DNA from: Phocaeicola dorei | GTDB taxonomy: Bacteria > Bacteroidota > Bacteroidia > Bacteroidales > Bacteroidaceae | Assembly (NCBI RefSeq): GCF_013009555.1 | Contig: NZ_CP046176.1 | Coordinates: forward strand, 1,519,501 to 1,583,500 | DNA length: 64,000 nt | Direction of reading: 5' to 3' | Shown: positions 46,973-56,173 of the stretch, in pieces | Numbering within the stretch: position 1 is the first letter of the stretch | Layout: each line of letters starts with the position of its first letter | The notes under the pieces: generated by a model | What the model was told of the DNA's origin: nothing | Database searches by the model: none | The model's input: only the letters and a program-made list of their open reading frames with translations | Program-made: the position numbers and the translations under genes

Positions 46973-47746
46973 TTATAAGCTGCATTCAAATAAAAACATT
47001 TCACATCGATCGTTAATGGCTATTTCCTTGTCAAAAGAAGAATAAGTTTTGACTTGAGTAAACCCGACTTCTTTCAAATATTCTTCCATTTCACCATACT
47101 TATAAAGGTGCGTCTGGAAATCCATAAATTCGCTTTGAATCAATTTCGTATCACTATACATTTCATAAATTCCGGGAGAGAGCTGGGTCTGACTTTGTTC
47201 ATCGTAATGGTTCTTCGACTTTAACACCAGTTCAAAATTCTCCTTTGTCTTTACAGAAACCGCAATCGCATAATCATTGTCATCTGTACATCTATTGGCG
47301 ATTGTATCAACAGCAAATACAAACTTACCCATTGGAGACAACCATTCTTTTATTCTGCACAAGATTTGTTTACACAAATCAGTATCGGTAAATAATGACA
47401 CAGAGCCCGAGCTGATAAATATATAATCAAACTTCTCTCTTGGAGAATATTTTATAATATCAGCTTGAACGACTTTTGCCTCAGGCAATTTCTGTTTTAA
47501 CTTTTGTAACATTTCATTGGATAAGTCTATGCCACTTATATCAAGCCCTCTTTCCACGAATGGAACAAGAAAACGTCCACTGCCGCATAAAGGTTCTAAA
47601 ATCTTTTTTCCTTTTTCAGCATAAGAAAGATAAAAATTCAATTCGTCTTGCGGTGCTTCTGCATGCAAGATTTCGTACATCTCTGTACAAAGGTTTCCGT
47701 AATAGTTCTTCTCTTCAATCATCTTATGTAAAGATGTTATTTTCAA
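46973..47746 (-). CDS. Class I SAM-dependent methyltransferase
   Basis: A 257-aa methyltransferase with motif I ILEPLCGSGRFLVPF, the acidic residue after strand 2 in ISGIDLSNEML, and motif IV-like FDYIFISSGSVSLF. The ATG at 47722 (MIEEKNYYGN) may be the true start, since the first eight residues are poorly conserved in appearance. It is the first of three tightly packed leftward genes with the GNAT and kinase genes. Target unknown; a small molecule is more likely than DNA or rRNA given the size and lack of a target-recognition domain. Confidence 0.85.
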   Translation of the reverse strand: MKITSLHKMIEEKNYYGNLCTEMYEILHAEAPQDELNFYLSYAEKGKKILEPLCGSGRFLVPFVERGLDISGIDLSNEMLQKLKQKLPEAKVVQADIIKYSPREKFDYIFISSGSVSLFTDTDLCKQILCRIKEWLSPMGKFVFAVDTIANRCTDDNDYAIAVSVKTKENFELVLKSKNHYDEQSQTQLSPGIYEMYSDTKLIQSEFMDFQTHLYKYGEMEEYLKEVGFTQVKTYSSFDKEIAINDRCEMFLFECSL

Positions 47747-47986
47747 TTATTTAATTCTGTAAGATTAATCACTTTGTTTTCATATAGTGTTTATATCTCT
47801 TTTGCTTTTCATTCTTCATATTCGATGTAAAATTAGCAAAAATACCGCACATTAGCCGTTTATGAACAGCACTTTTTATTGTACTTTAATGTAATGAAGG
47901 AATTACAGTTTTATCCCCTTTCCTTTCCTTTGCGGCTGCATGGGGCGATGTATATTCTGCCTTAGCTTGTCGAATTGCTTTTTAAA
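47747..47986. other. Intergenic gap at the AT-rich/GC-rich boundary
   Basis: About 240 bp between the methyltransferase and relaxase genes. Base composition shifts here from AT-rich (left) to GC-rich (right). No gene or clear terminator seen. Confidence 0.5.
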
Positions 47987-49270
47987 TCATTCGGTTATGG
48001 GCTTTCGGTCGATGGCAAGAACCAGTTTCGTCCCGTCCGTGGGGGCTTTCAGCACTTGAAACCCTGCCTTTTCGGTCGTGAATTTCCGTTTGTGTTCCTC
48101 CGAGTAGAGTTCCCCTGCATACTCCAACGGTTTTCCCTTGACGAGCGTTGCGATCTGCCCGTCGCTGAACCCGACAAGGCGGCATAGGTTTTCAATACGG
48201 AGCATTTCACGGAAATAGGGAAACCATGCCGCCGCCCTTGCGATTACCGTTTTCAGAAACGATATTTCCTGCTTGTGCCTCGCTTCCTTGTCCGCTATCT
48301 CCCTGCGGTGCTTCCGCTCTACTTCCGCCATTTGTCGGTTGTGGTCTGCCTGCATGGTCTGTATTCGGGTTTGCAGGGCTTCGATGGCTTCCCCGTGCGT
48401 GGCCACCTCCCTATGCAGGGCGGTGTTCTCCCTCTCCAGCGTCTTGACCTTGTTACTACCGAAAAGATAACCGACACTTTCGGCGATGTTGGCGGCTGCG
48501 GTGGTCTCTGCCTCTTTCAGCTTCTCGGTCTGTATCTCTTTTTTCGCCCGTTTGAGTTCCTCCTGCGCCGTTTCTTTCTGACGCTGCAAATCCACGACCT
48601 CCGCTTTGAGGCTGTCGGCGAGTTTCTTCGTTTCATTGTAATACTGCTGCGTGGACTTGTGCCGTGCCTTCGAGCCGTCTATGCCTCTTTGCAGCCCGTA
48701 TTTCGCCATCGCTTCGGCATAGGTATCTTGGTAGGACTTTAATTTCAGTCGTGTCATAATATCGTCTGCGCACAGTCTTACGGTGTCGGTCGGCTTCTTG
48801 CGGTATCGCTTCTTTGTCTGTTCCTCCCGTTTGCGGCGTTTGCGCTCTCCCTTGACGATGGGGACGAGCGTGACGTGTATGTGGGGCGTTTCCTCGTCCC
48901 TATGCAGGTGCGCCGCCACGATGTTCTCCTTTCCGAACGTGTCGGTGAAGTATTTCATATTGTCGGCGCACCACTCGTCCAAACGCCCCTCCCTTTCGAT
49001 GCGTTCCATGTCCTCGTGCGTTCCCGACACGGTAATGCGGATTGCCCGTACTTGGTTGTTTCCGATTTTGCGTGTCAGTCCCGTTTCTTCCAATCTTCTC
49101 TGTATAGCTGCCGAACGGTCTTTAATCCCGTCGGGGTACGCAACGAGTTTTCGGTTCAGGTGCGTCCGTGTCGGGTCTGCGTTCTTCGGGATGATGAAAT
49201 ACTCGATGTGGGCGGTCGTTCCGCTGTCGCTGCCGTGCGCCTTTTCCATGTGCAATACTACGAAACCCAT
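47987..49270 (-). CDS. MobV-family relaxase (plasmid/transposon mobilization)
   Basis: Relaxase that nicks oriT and pilots the strand in conjugative mobilization. The preferred start is the ATG at 49270 (MGFVVLHMEKAHG), giving 427 aa. The N-terminal Mob_Pre domain (about 1-200) contains the metal-binding HRDEETPHIHVTLVPI, matching the MobV HxDExxPHxH pattern. A long coiled coil (about 205-350) follows, then a C-terminal region ending RKPITE. It appears intact. GC-rich codon use differs sharply from the neighbours to the left, indicating transfer. The oriT-like hairpin lies upstream at 49375-49432. Confidence 0.92.
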   Translation of the reverse strand: MGFVVLHMEKAHGSDSGTTAHIEYFIIPKNADPTRTHLNRKLVAYPDGIKDRSAAIQRRLEETGLTRKIGNNQVRAIRITVSGTHEDMERIEREGRLDEWCADNMKYFTDTFGKENIVAAHLHRDEETPHIHVTLVPIVKGERKRRKREEQTKKRYRKKPTDTVRLCADDIMTRLKLKSYQDTYAEAMAKYGLQRGIDGSKARHKSTQQYYNETKKLADSLKAEVVDLQRQKETAQEELKRAKKEIQTEKLKEAETTAAANIAESVGYLFGSNKVKTLERENTALHREVATHGEAIEALQTRIQTMQADHNRQMAEVERKHRREIADKEARHKQEISFLKTVIARAAAWFPYFREMLRIENLCRLVGFSDGQIATLVKGKPLEYAGELYSEEHKRKFTTEKAGFQVLKAPTDGTKLVLAIDRKPITE

Positions 49271-49374
49271 ATATATTCCTTTCTTTTTTAGCTTGTGAAA
49301 CAATGATTCTTCGTATCTTCGGGGGCGGCAAATAGCCGTCCCCGATGGGGTGTGCAGAGGGGCTTGCCCCTTGC

Positions 49375-49432
49375 CTTATTGGGGAATTTTCAGCGATACG
49401 GAGTATTGCGGCTCGGAAAATTCCCTAATAAG
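49375..49432. other. oriT-like inverted repeat upstream of the relaxase
   Basis: Arms CTTATTGGGGAATTTTC (49375-49391) and GAAAATTCCCTAATAAG (49416-49432) are complementary at 16 of 17 positions around a 24-nt GC-rich loop; a small GGGGC-TT-GCCCC hairpin lies just before. It sits about 100 bp upstream of the MobV gene, where MobV systems keep their origin of transfer. Confidence 0.5.
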
Positions 49433-49625
49433 CTACGGTATTTTCTCCGTAAATACCCTGCGGCGTGTCGGCGGTCTTTCGGCGGTAGCTCTCCCTGCCG
49501 CCTGCTTACCCGTATAACCCCACCTTATTATTTCCCCCTTTCGGTCGGGAAACAGCCCCTTTCCGTCCGTGCGACGGTATGACCGTATGAATGTATGACG
49601 GACTGATACCCCGACCGACAGACCG

Positions 49626-49969
49626 TTACGCCATCCATCGGCGGCTCGGCTCGGTGTCGGCAACGACAGATACGATAACCGTCGTTTTCTCTTTTCGCTG
49701 GTGCGTTATTCTCTCCAACAACACTTTGCGGACTTTCGTCGCCCCGAACGATTCGATACGGAAAGCGAGGACGGCTATCGTTTCGAGGTCGTAAACCTCT
49801 ATGCTGCTCCTATCTCAAAACTCCGCTCTTGCAGAGTGCCTTTATACTTGCCCGAACCGTCGGGGCGACAATCCCGAACAGTTCGCAGATTTCCCACTCG
49901 GTCATGGCGGTTGCGCCTATGTCGGTCGGCAGGGAGATATTGCCGTATTCTGTTCCTTTCTTCTTTCAT
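49626..49969 (-). pseudogene. Broken HTH gene resembling the RhuM N-terminus
   Basis: Minus-strand frames give TAMTEWEICELFGIVAPTVR then ASIKALCKSGVL, after which the frame stops. A second frame continues VYDLETIAVLAFRIES and GATKVRKVLLERI, ending at 49626. Together they look like a winged or helix-turn-helix protein of mobilizable elements, similar in layout to the first 110 residues of the RhuM-like protein at 12466. A further shift is needed near the ATG at 49969. The remaining GC-rich gap up to the relaxase (about 49433-49625) shows no gene. Confidence 0.5.
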
Positions 49970-49990
49970 CGGTATGCTGTTTTAAGGTGA

Positions 49991-51221
49991 CTAAATGGCT
50001 CGGCAGATGTTCTTCTCCATCTCCTCCAGCTTGTACGATAAGGTTTCCATGTCTTGGCTTATCTTCTGGACGGTGATTTTGGCGTAAATTGGGGTGGTTT
50101 TGATGTTCGTGTGCCCCAATAGGCGGCTCACGGTTTCGATGGGTACGCCGTGCGACAGAAGTACGGTCGTGGCGTTCGTGTGTCGGGCTACATGATAGGT
50201 CAGCCGCACCTTGAAGCCGCATTGTCTGCCTATCTCTTTGAGTGTCTTGTTATAACTGCCGTTGCTCGGAACGGGAAACACACAACCGTCCTTTGTCAGT
50301 CCCCTATACTTCTCGATGATGCGTTTGGGAACGTCCAAAAGACGGATATTCGATTCGGTGTTGGTTTTCTTCCGTCGGGTGATGATCCATAGGTTGCCGT
50401 CGAAGAATGTTTGCAGGCGGTCGGCGGTGAGGTTCTTTACGTCCGAGTACGCCAAACCCGTGAAAACAGAAAAGACGAACAAGTCCCGTACAAGTTCATG
50501 GTAGGTGTTCTTCATCAGTGCGTCCATGAGCGTCTGTATCTCCTTTTGGGTAAGGTAGCCTCTATTGACGCTTTCGGGCGAGTTGATGTACCCTGCAAAG
50601 GATTGAACGGCAGACGCCCGTCGTTCCTCGCTATGGAAACGATGTGTTTCAGCACGATCATGTAGCCCCACACGGTATTGGTGCGGCATTTCTTCTTCGT
50701 GCGCAGGAAATACTCGAAGTCGTTGATGAATGTGAGGTTGAGTTCCTTTAGCGGAATATCCTCACGCTTGTAGGTATGGGGCAGAAATTCCCGAATATGG
50801 CTGCAAACCGTCTGATAGCATCGGAATGTCCCCTGCCCCTGCTGTGCCCGACTTTCTTGGCGAACTCGGCGTTGTGCTGCTCGAAGAGTTTCAGTAAGGT
50901 TTCCTGCTTGACGCCGATACCGAGATAGGCGTCTTTCAACTTGGCGGCGGTAACATACCCGTCCGTTTGCATCAGTTCTTGGTAGTGGTGGTTTACCTCC
51001 ACTCGGATTTTATCCACCGCAAGGTTGATTCTCTGCGCTTCGACGCTCTTGCCCGAAGCACGGCCCGTTTTCACGTCCCACAACCGCAGGGGAACGTCCA
51101 TCTTGTAACTGAACTGTTTAATCTCTCCGTCCACCGTAAGGTGGCACATCTAAGGCAGGTGGCCGTTGGGTTTTTCGCTGCCTTTCTTCACGTAAAATAA
51201 GACCTTGAATGTACTTCGCAT
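49991..51221 (-). pseudogene. Tyrosine integrase with a nonsense codon and two frameshifts
   Basis: The intact protein would be about 410 aa from the ATG at 51221 (MRSTFKVLFYVKKG). Lesions: an in-frame TAG at 51152-51150 after about 23 codons; a frameshift in a G/C run near 50829-50845, after which SHIREFLPHTYKREDIPLKE is read in another frame; and a second shift near 50597-50600, which restores AGYINSPESVNRGYLT. The catalytic domain has HVARHTNATT, LLGHTNIKTT and Tyr in IYAKI. The first catalytic Arg position reads TGLAYSDV with Ala, as in some Bacteroides integrases such as IntDOT that lack this Arg. Non-functional as it stands. Confidence 0.88.
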
Positions 51222-51268
51222 AACTCACTCCTTTTTTTGGTTACAAAATTAGTTTATAGTGAGTTACC

Positions 51269-51451
51269 GACAGCTATGCAAATCAACACAAAACGCAGTA
51301 AAAGAACCTCTTAGCAAGAAATATGCACCCGTTACGGGGGTAATGAGGTGGTAACTGAACTTCTGCACCGTTTGGCTTCGAGGTGGCATTCCGTTGGCTC
51401 TACCTAATAGAAAAACAAAGCGTAACGAACGCTTTTTCAGCTAATTCGCTA
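51269..51451. repeat. Right-end sequences with inverted similarity to the left end
   Basis: GACAGCTATGC...CAACACAAAACGC (51269-51296) and TAATTCGCTA (51442-51451) are inverted relatives of the left-end motifs at 45694-45769. The 51222-51484 gap holds no gene. Confidence 0.4.
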
Positions 51452-51484
51452 CGCTTTGCCCAAATTTGCAAATCCGCTATGTGT

Positions 51485-53995
51485 TTATTTTAAGTCTACT
51501 ACAGTAATACCTGCCCCACCAAATTGTACGTGTTCGTCTTGATAGTGTGCTACTCCTGGAACACTTCCCAAATAGCTGCGAATCAGGGTGCGTAGTATGC
51601 CTGTACCTGTTCCGTGAAGGATACGTACACGGTCTATTCCCAATAGTATGGCATCATCGATAAAATAAGTTACTGCCTGTATAGCTTCATCGCCACGCAT
51701 ACCGCGTACATCAATATCTTGTTTGAAATTTAGTTTCTTTTCATATACCCGATCTTGTGTTTCACTGCTGACGAAGGTACTTTTTACCATTGTTTTCTGG
51801 GTGGGCTGTATTGGTGTGCTACGTTCCAGCTTATCCAGTTTTACATTGGTTTTTATCATTCCGAACATAACTATTGCATTTTTGCCATTAATTCCTAGTA
51901 CTTCTCCGACACTGGATTGACCTTTGATCTTTACAGTACTACCTACAGTGATAGGCTGTTCTTTGGGTATTGACAGTTGGGAAGATTCCGCCTTGGCTTT
52001 ATCCTTTTTGTTTTTTTTCCGCTCTTGTTTTTCACGGAGTTTTTCCATTTTCCGGATGATTTCATCTTCCTTGTTCTTTTTCTCGATATCTTCTATCTGA
52101 TTTTTAAAATCAGTCAGTTCCTGACGTGCCGATTGTGTACGTTCTTTATCGGCTTGTGCTTCCTTGATGATACGGATGGTATTTTCAATTCGGGCATTTG
52201 ATTCCTGTAACAATTTTTCCGCATCTTCTTTGGCCTTTCGCAAAATCTCTTTACGACTTTTCTCCAGTTCCTGTAGTTCTTCTTCGTATTTGGCGATGGT
52301 TTCTTCCATCTGTTTTTCTCGTTTGCGGATGTTCTGACGCTTGGTTTCCCAATAACGTTTGTCACGTACGATATCTTGTAGATATTTATCAGCATTGATA
52401 TATTCACTCCCTACAATTTCGGATGCGTCGGCTATTACTTCTTCCGGTAAACCTATTTTCCTAGCTATTTCTACTGCAAATGAACTTCCCGGATTTCCTA
52501 TTTGTAATTGGAATAAAGCTTGCATTAAATGCCTGTCATATAACATGGCGCCATTAACCACTCCTTCGTGATCTTCGGCAAAATGTTTCAAATTTTGATA
52601 ATGAGTAGTGATAACGCCGAATGTGCCCTTTTCATTGAAACGTTTCAACACAGCTTCAGCTATGGCTCCTCCAATTTGTGGTTCTGTACCTCCGCCGAAT
52701 TCATCAATGAGGATAAGGCTGCGTTCGTTACAGCTTTTCATCATTGTTTTCATGTTGGTAAGGTGTGAGGAGTAGGTACTCAGATCGTCTTCGATACTTT
52801 GTTCGTCACCTATGTCTATAAAGATACTGCCGAATAATCCGGCATGGCTACGTTCATGCATCGGAACCGGCATACCACATTGTAACATATATTGTAGTAA
52901 TCCCACAGTCTTCAGACAAACGGATTTACCTCCGGCATTCGGTCCGGATATAATTAGGATACGTTGATTTTGAGTTAGTTCTATATCTAGAGGAACAACC
53001 TTTTTATTATGCTTGGCCAGCGAGAGTTGTAATAGTGGGTGTATGGCCATGGTCCAATCCAAAATCTGTTTGTCTTCCAATGATGGTTTGGTGGCGTTCG
53101 TCTGAATTGAAAAATGGGCTTTGGCACGGATAAAATCAATTTCTGCCAAAAACTCGTATGACTGGAGGATGGCGGGGACCTGTGGACGGACTATGATAGA
53201 GAAATCTGTCAGGATACGGATGATTTCCCGGCGTTCTTCTCCTTCCAATTCCCGTATTCTATTGTTTGCTTCCACTACTTCGGCCGGTTCTATGAAAACT
53301 GTTTTGCCAGTGGATGATTCATCGTGTACAATTCCCTTGATTTTCCGTTTTAATCCCGGTGCGACAGGGATGACGAGTCTTCCGTCACGCATGGTAGGAG
53401 TTACATCTTTATCAACATAACCTTCTGCTTGAGCGTTGCGTAGAATTGCATTCAAACTGCGTGATATGCTTCCGGCTGTCGAGGCCAACTCTCTGCGGAT
53501 GCGTAATAATTCGGAAGAAGCGTTGTCTTTGATTTTTCCGAATTTGTCTAAGATGTTGTTAATACGCGTAATGAGTTGAGGAAACACGATAATATCTCCT
53601 GCCAGTTTTTGTAGGGCAGGGTAGGGGGAGTTTTCTTTTTCTTGTTCTTCGTCATTCGGGGTCAGTGTCAGAAAATGGATGATATCACGAATTGTTTCTA
53701 AAGAACGGCGTAAATCAAACAGTTCTTGCTCATCCAAATACATACCTTCTACGCGGATACGTTTTAGTGATGGGCGTACATCAAAAAAATATTGGTCGGG
53801 AAAACTGTCTTCCTCTTGTATGATGCGTATGAATTCCATTACCTGTTCCAGCCATTCATTAATATCCTTAAAGGATTCTGAGAAGTTCATTTCATCTACT
53901 CTTTCTTGACCTAATGTGCTGAGACATTTCTCTTTTAGTAAATGACGGATGGAATCGAAACCTATTTTCTGTTCGAAATTCTGAGGGTATATCAT
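51485..53995 (-). CDS. mutS2: Endonuclease MutS2
   Basis: An 836-aa MutS-family ATPase acting on recombination intermediates or collided ribosomes rather than mismatches. It lacks the MutS mismatch-recognition domain. Core and lever helices (about 1-310) are followed by an ATPase domain with Walker A ISGPNAGGKSVCLKT and Walker B LILIDEFGGGTEP, a long charged coiled coil (about 510-650), and a C-terminal Smr domain (about 760-836) with DVRGMRGDEA and LHGTGTGILR. Start at 53995 (MIYPQNFEQKIGF) is the usual N-terminus. It abuts the mobile element on its 3' side and is divergent from tRNA-Ser. Confidence 0.96.
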   Translation of the reverse strand: MIYPQNFEQKIGFDSIRHLLKEKCLSTLGQERVDEMNFSESFKDINEWLEQVMEFIRIIQEEDSFPDQYFFDVRPSLKRIRVEGMYLDEQELFDLRRSLETIRDIIHFLTLTPNDEEQEKENSPYPALQKLAGDIIVFPQLITRINNILDKFGKIKDNASSELLRIRRELASTAGSISRSLNAILRNAQAEGYVDKDVTPTMRDGRLVIPVAPGLKRKIKGIVHDESSTGKTVFIEPAEVVEANNRIRELEGEERREIIRILTDFSIIVRPQVPAILQSYEFLAEIDFIRAKAHFSIQTNATKPSLEDKQILDWTMAIHPLLQLSLAKHNKKVVPLDIELTQNQRILIISGPNAGGKSVCLKTVGLLQYMLQCGMPVPMHERSHAGLFGSIFIDIGDEQSIEDDLSTYSSHLTNMKTMMKSCNERSLILIDEFGGGTEPQIGGAIAEAVLKRFNEKGTFGVITTHYQNLKHFAEDHEGVVNGAMLYDRHLMQALFQLQIGNPGSSFAVEIARKIGLPEEVIADASEIVGSEYINADKYLQDIVRDKRYWETKRQNIRKREKQMEETIAKYEEELQELEKSRKEILRKAKEDAEKLLQESNARIENTIRIIKEAQADKERTQSARQELTDFKNQIEDIEKKNKEDEIIRKMEKLREKQERKKNKKDKAKAESSQLSIPKEQPITVGSTVKIKGQSSVGEVLGINGKNAIVMFGMIKTNVKLDKLERSTPIQPTQKTMVKSTFVSSETQDRVYEKKLNFKQDIDVRGMRGDEAIQAVTYFIDDAILLGIDRVRILHGTGTGILRTLIRSYLGSVPGVAHYQDEHVQFGGAGITVVDLK

Positions 53996-54141
53996 GATTT
54001 ATTTCTTTCGTTTATTATTCGTATGCAAAAATACGATTTGAAAATTTTATAGCAAAAAAACTGGTAAACTATTTGCTTATTTAAAATAAAGTCGTATCTT
54101 TGCAACGCTTTCAACGGAAAGCACTTCTGAAAAGAAGTCTT

Positions 54142-54226
54142 GGAGAGGTGGCAGAGTGGTCGATTGCGGCGGTCTTGAAAACCGTTGTACTGCGAGGTAC
54201 CCGGGGTTCGAATCCCTGTCTCTCCG
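54142..54226 (+). tRNA. tRNA-Ser (anticodon UGA)
   Basis: An 85-nt cloverleaf with a long variable arm, from GGAGAGGTGGCAGAGTGG to TCTCTCCG. Anticodon loop CTTGAAA gives TGA; T loop TTCGAAT. CCA is not encoded (followed by CAA). Located about 150 bp upstream of mutS2 on the opposite strand. Confidence 0.97.
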
Positions 54227-54257
54227 CAATAAGTATTGAAAATCAATGAGTTATAAT

Positions 54258-54298
54258 AAAAACACCCAATCTTACATATAGAAAGATTGGGTGTTTTT
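54258..54298 (+). terminator. Terminator downstream of tRNA-Ser
   Basis: Perfect 16-bp stem AAAAACACCCAATCTT with AAGATTGGGTGTTTTT and a short loop, ending in a T tract, about 30 bp after the tRNA. Confidence 0.88.
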
Positions 54299-55127
54299 AT
54301 TATTTTATCTAAGTATATCCAGACTCACCTGCAACGGACTTTAGCTTTTATAAAGATCATTTTGTTCTCTGATCAATTTCGGAAAGTGTCCTTGACGTAT
54401 TATCTTTCTCACTAGAAAGTTCGGGGGTATTTATGCCCTCATGCCCTCACTGCATGTATAATAGGTTAATTATAAATGACTTATATGACAATAGTAAAAA
54501 TATTTGCTTTCACTTATACTCTCATGCCCTCACTATGTTTTGAGGTTGATTTTTACATAATATGCTTGCTGTCAGCTATATATTCTCTTTTTATAGACCG
54601 TTCCAGCTTGGTATAAAGTAGAGCGTTTTCAAGCTTTTTTCTCGTAAGAATGCGCATGAAGGGGGGAGACACTTCCACGGAATGATAGCTTACGAATTCC
54701 CGGCAGCGATAAAAAAAGAGCAAGACATTTTAAAAAAAACTCTTGTTCTTTAAAAAAAAGGCGGTTATCTTTCTTGAAAAGCTCTTGATCTTTTTAAAAA
54801 ACGTCCTTGTCTTTGATATGGAATTTCATTCTGGACTAAAGCGTTTTACATACATACGCATAAGCTTGTACGTATGTATAGCCCCGTGTGAATGTATGTG
54901 CAAAAGCGTGTTTTCTGACAAGGGTAAAGCATAGTCATACGACACTCCCCATTGATAAGGATTCTCAATAAACATATTAAAACATTCTTTTGGTATTCCT
55001 GATTACCTTTAATACAATACTTAAACCTAAGTGCAGATTATATTATCCTAACAGAGGAGTTCCATTACAGTTTTGTGTATAAAAGCTTTTATATCCGCCC
55101 CCTTTGTATTCTTTAAATGCTTTTCAT
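54299..55127. other. 830-bp gene-poor region with several short repeats
   Basis: No convincing gene. It holds a 14-bp direct repeat CTCATGCCCTCACT (54438 and 54521), and four variants of a CTCTTGNTCTTT motif with A8-like tracts, one inverted (about 54711-54815). A dyad ATACATACG/CGTATGTAT lies at about 54850-54882. An open frame at 54743-54934 is low-complexity and probably not coding. Confidence 0.55.
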
Positions 55128-55571
55128 TTATTGAATCTGCGCATTGATTTCGTTTCTGAACTTTATAGGATTGGTGATAAAGTCAAATTTGTTGGTGACT
55201 CCGCCTGTAGTAACTACAATAGAACCAAAACCGAGCATACGTCCCATGAGGCTTTGATTAATCCGTATCCCTTCGCATTTGTTTAAAACCAATTCAAGGG
55301 CATCCCGGCTTAAAATACCGGATTTTAGAATGACTTTCTTGTTTGTGACAACATATTCAGTGCCCATCTTAAGAAGAATTCTTTTTATCAATTGGAATAA
55401 TCCGGACAATAATAGAAATAAGCTAACATAATGGAAAAATCCGGTTTGTGCAGAAGAAAAGAAAACGCTTAATAATAGTAGTATTACCGGATATGCAAAT
55501 ATATACCAGTGAATATCTGCTTTGTATTTTATTTCTTCACCAGCTTGTAGATTGTTTTGGATATAGCTCAT
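55128..55571 (-). CDS. Membrane protein with bacterial PH domain (bPH2)
   Basis: A 147-aa inner-membrane protein. Two close transmembrane helices (about 22-65) precede a bacterial PH-like domain (about 68-147) with the typical EYVVTNKKVILKSGILSRDA start, RINQSLMGRMLGFGSIVV core and a final NPIKFRNEI helix. Such YdbS/YdbT-like proteins have no established role in Bacteroidetes. Monocistronic, flanked by AT-rich gaps. Confidence 0.85.
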   Translation of the reverse strand: MSYIQNNLQAGEEIKYKADIHWYIFAYPVILLLLSVFFSSAQTGFFHYVSLFLLLSGLFQLIKRILLKMGTEYVVTNKKVILKSGILSRDALELVLNKCEGIRINQSLMGRMLGFGSIVVTTGGVTNKFDFITNPIKFRNEINAQIQ

Positions 55572-55729
55572 TGTTTTTGTAAATTAATAGATTGCATAAT
55601 TTTATTATCAAAAGACAAATATAAGGATAATCAGAATGGTATAAAATAAATCTTGGTTTATTTTAAAGCTGAAACTTAAAATAAAAACAATTCTTCCTGT
55701 TTTTCTTCTTGTCAATATCTCTTTTCTTA

Positions 55730-56173
55730 TCAAATATTTTCTTCTTGTACTTGTTGTTTCAAGAATTTGTAATCCTTATAATTTTTTCCTCTCTTTATTC
55801 GGAAAGTTAGTTTATGCCATTCGTCTTTTGTTAGGGGGATATCCACGTTCATACAAAAATAGCAGGTTTCGTAGCCAATGAGAGGGGAAATCCATATTTT
55901 TCCTATACATTCTTTCTTGCCGGAGTTGGAATAATATAAAAGACAGCGTACTCTTCTTATTTGTATGCTGTCTTCATTGCATACTTTTATCTCTATACGT
56001 TTACCTTTTCCGATGTTGTAGAATTGGGGAGTAGACATTTTTATTTTGTTTAAAATACTATCTTTATCATTTACACAGACTACGGTGAACTTCTCTATAT
56101 TGTTTGGTGATTGGGAGAAAGTGCTTTTTGTGGTAAACAACAATATTAAAAGTAATGTTATAATTTTTTTCAT
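55730..56173 (-). CDS. Hypothetical secreted protein
   Basis: A 147-aa protein with a cleavable signal peptide (about 1-20, ending TFSQS). The remainder is beta-rich with several cysteines (VVCVND, VCNEDS, RCLLYY, KECIG, ETCYFCMN), which might form disulfides in the periplasm. I do not recognise a family. It lies 158 bp from the PH-domain gene on the same strand with no operon evidence. Confidence 0.6.
   Translation of the reverse strand: MKKIITLLLILLFTTKSTFSQSPNNIEKFTVVCVNDKDSILNKIKMSTPQFYNIGKGKRIEIKVCNEDSIQIRRVRCLLYYSNSGKKECIGKIWISPLIGYETCYFCMNVDIPLTKDEWHKLTFRIKRGKNYKDYKFLKQQVQEENI

Larger units (their letters stand above)
45694..51451. mobile_element. Decayed mobilizable element (MobV relaxase plus broken integrase)
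   Basis: Between the ECF sigma gene and mutS2 lies a segment with a MobV relaxase, an oriT-like hairpin, a broken HTH gene and a broken tyrosine integrase, all leftward. They are markedly GC-richer than the rest of the window. Three cargo-like enzyme genes (kinase, acetyltransferase, methyltransferase) precede them on the left and may belong. Ends are provisional, taken from TAGCGAATTA (45694) and its inverted copy (51442-51451); no direct-repeat attachment site was found. With the integrase broken the element should be immobile unless helped in trans. Confidence 0.6.

Noticed and set aside
47982..49298. Several long plus-strand open frames opposite the relaxase
   Set aside because: They are antisense shadows caused by the high GC content of the relaxase gene; no recognisable domains.
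49701..49985. 94-aa plus-strand frame between relaxase and integrase
   Set aside because: The minus strand of the same region carries recognisable protein fragments; the plus frame looks like a GC-rich shadow.
54743..54934. 63-aa plus-strand frame in the repeat-rich gap
   Set aside because: Begins in A-tract repeat sequence; no domain, no promoter, low complexity.
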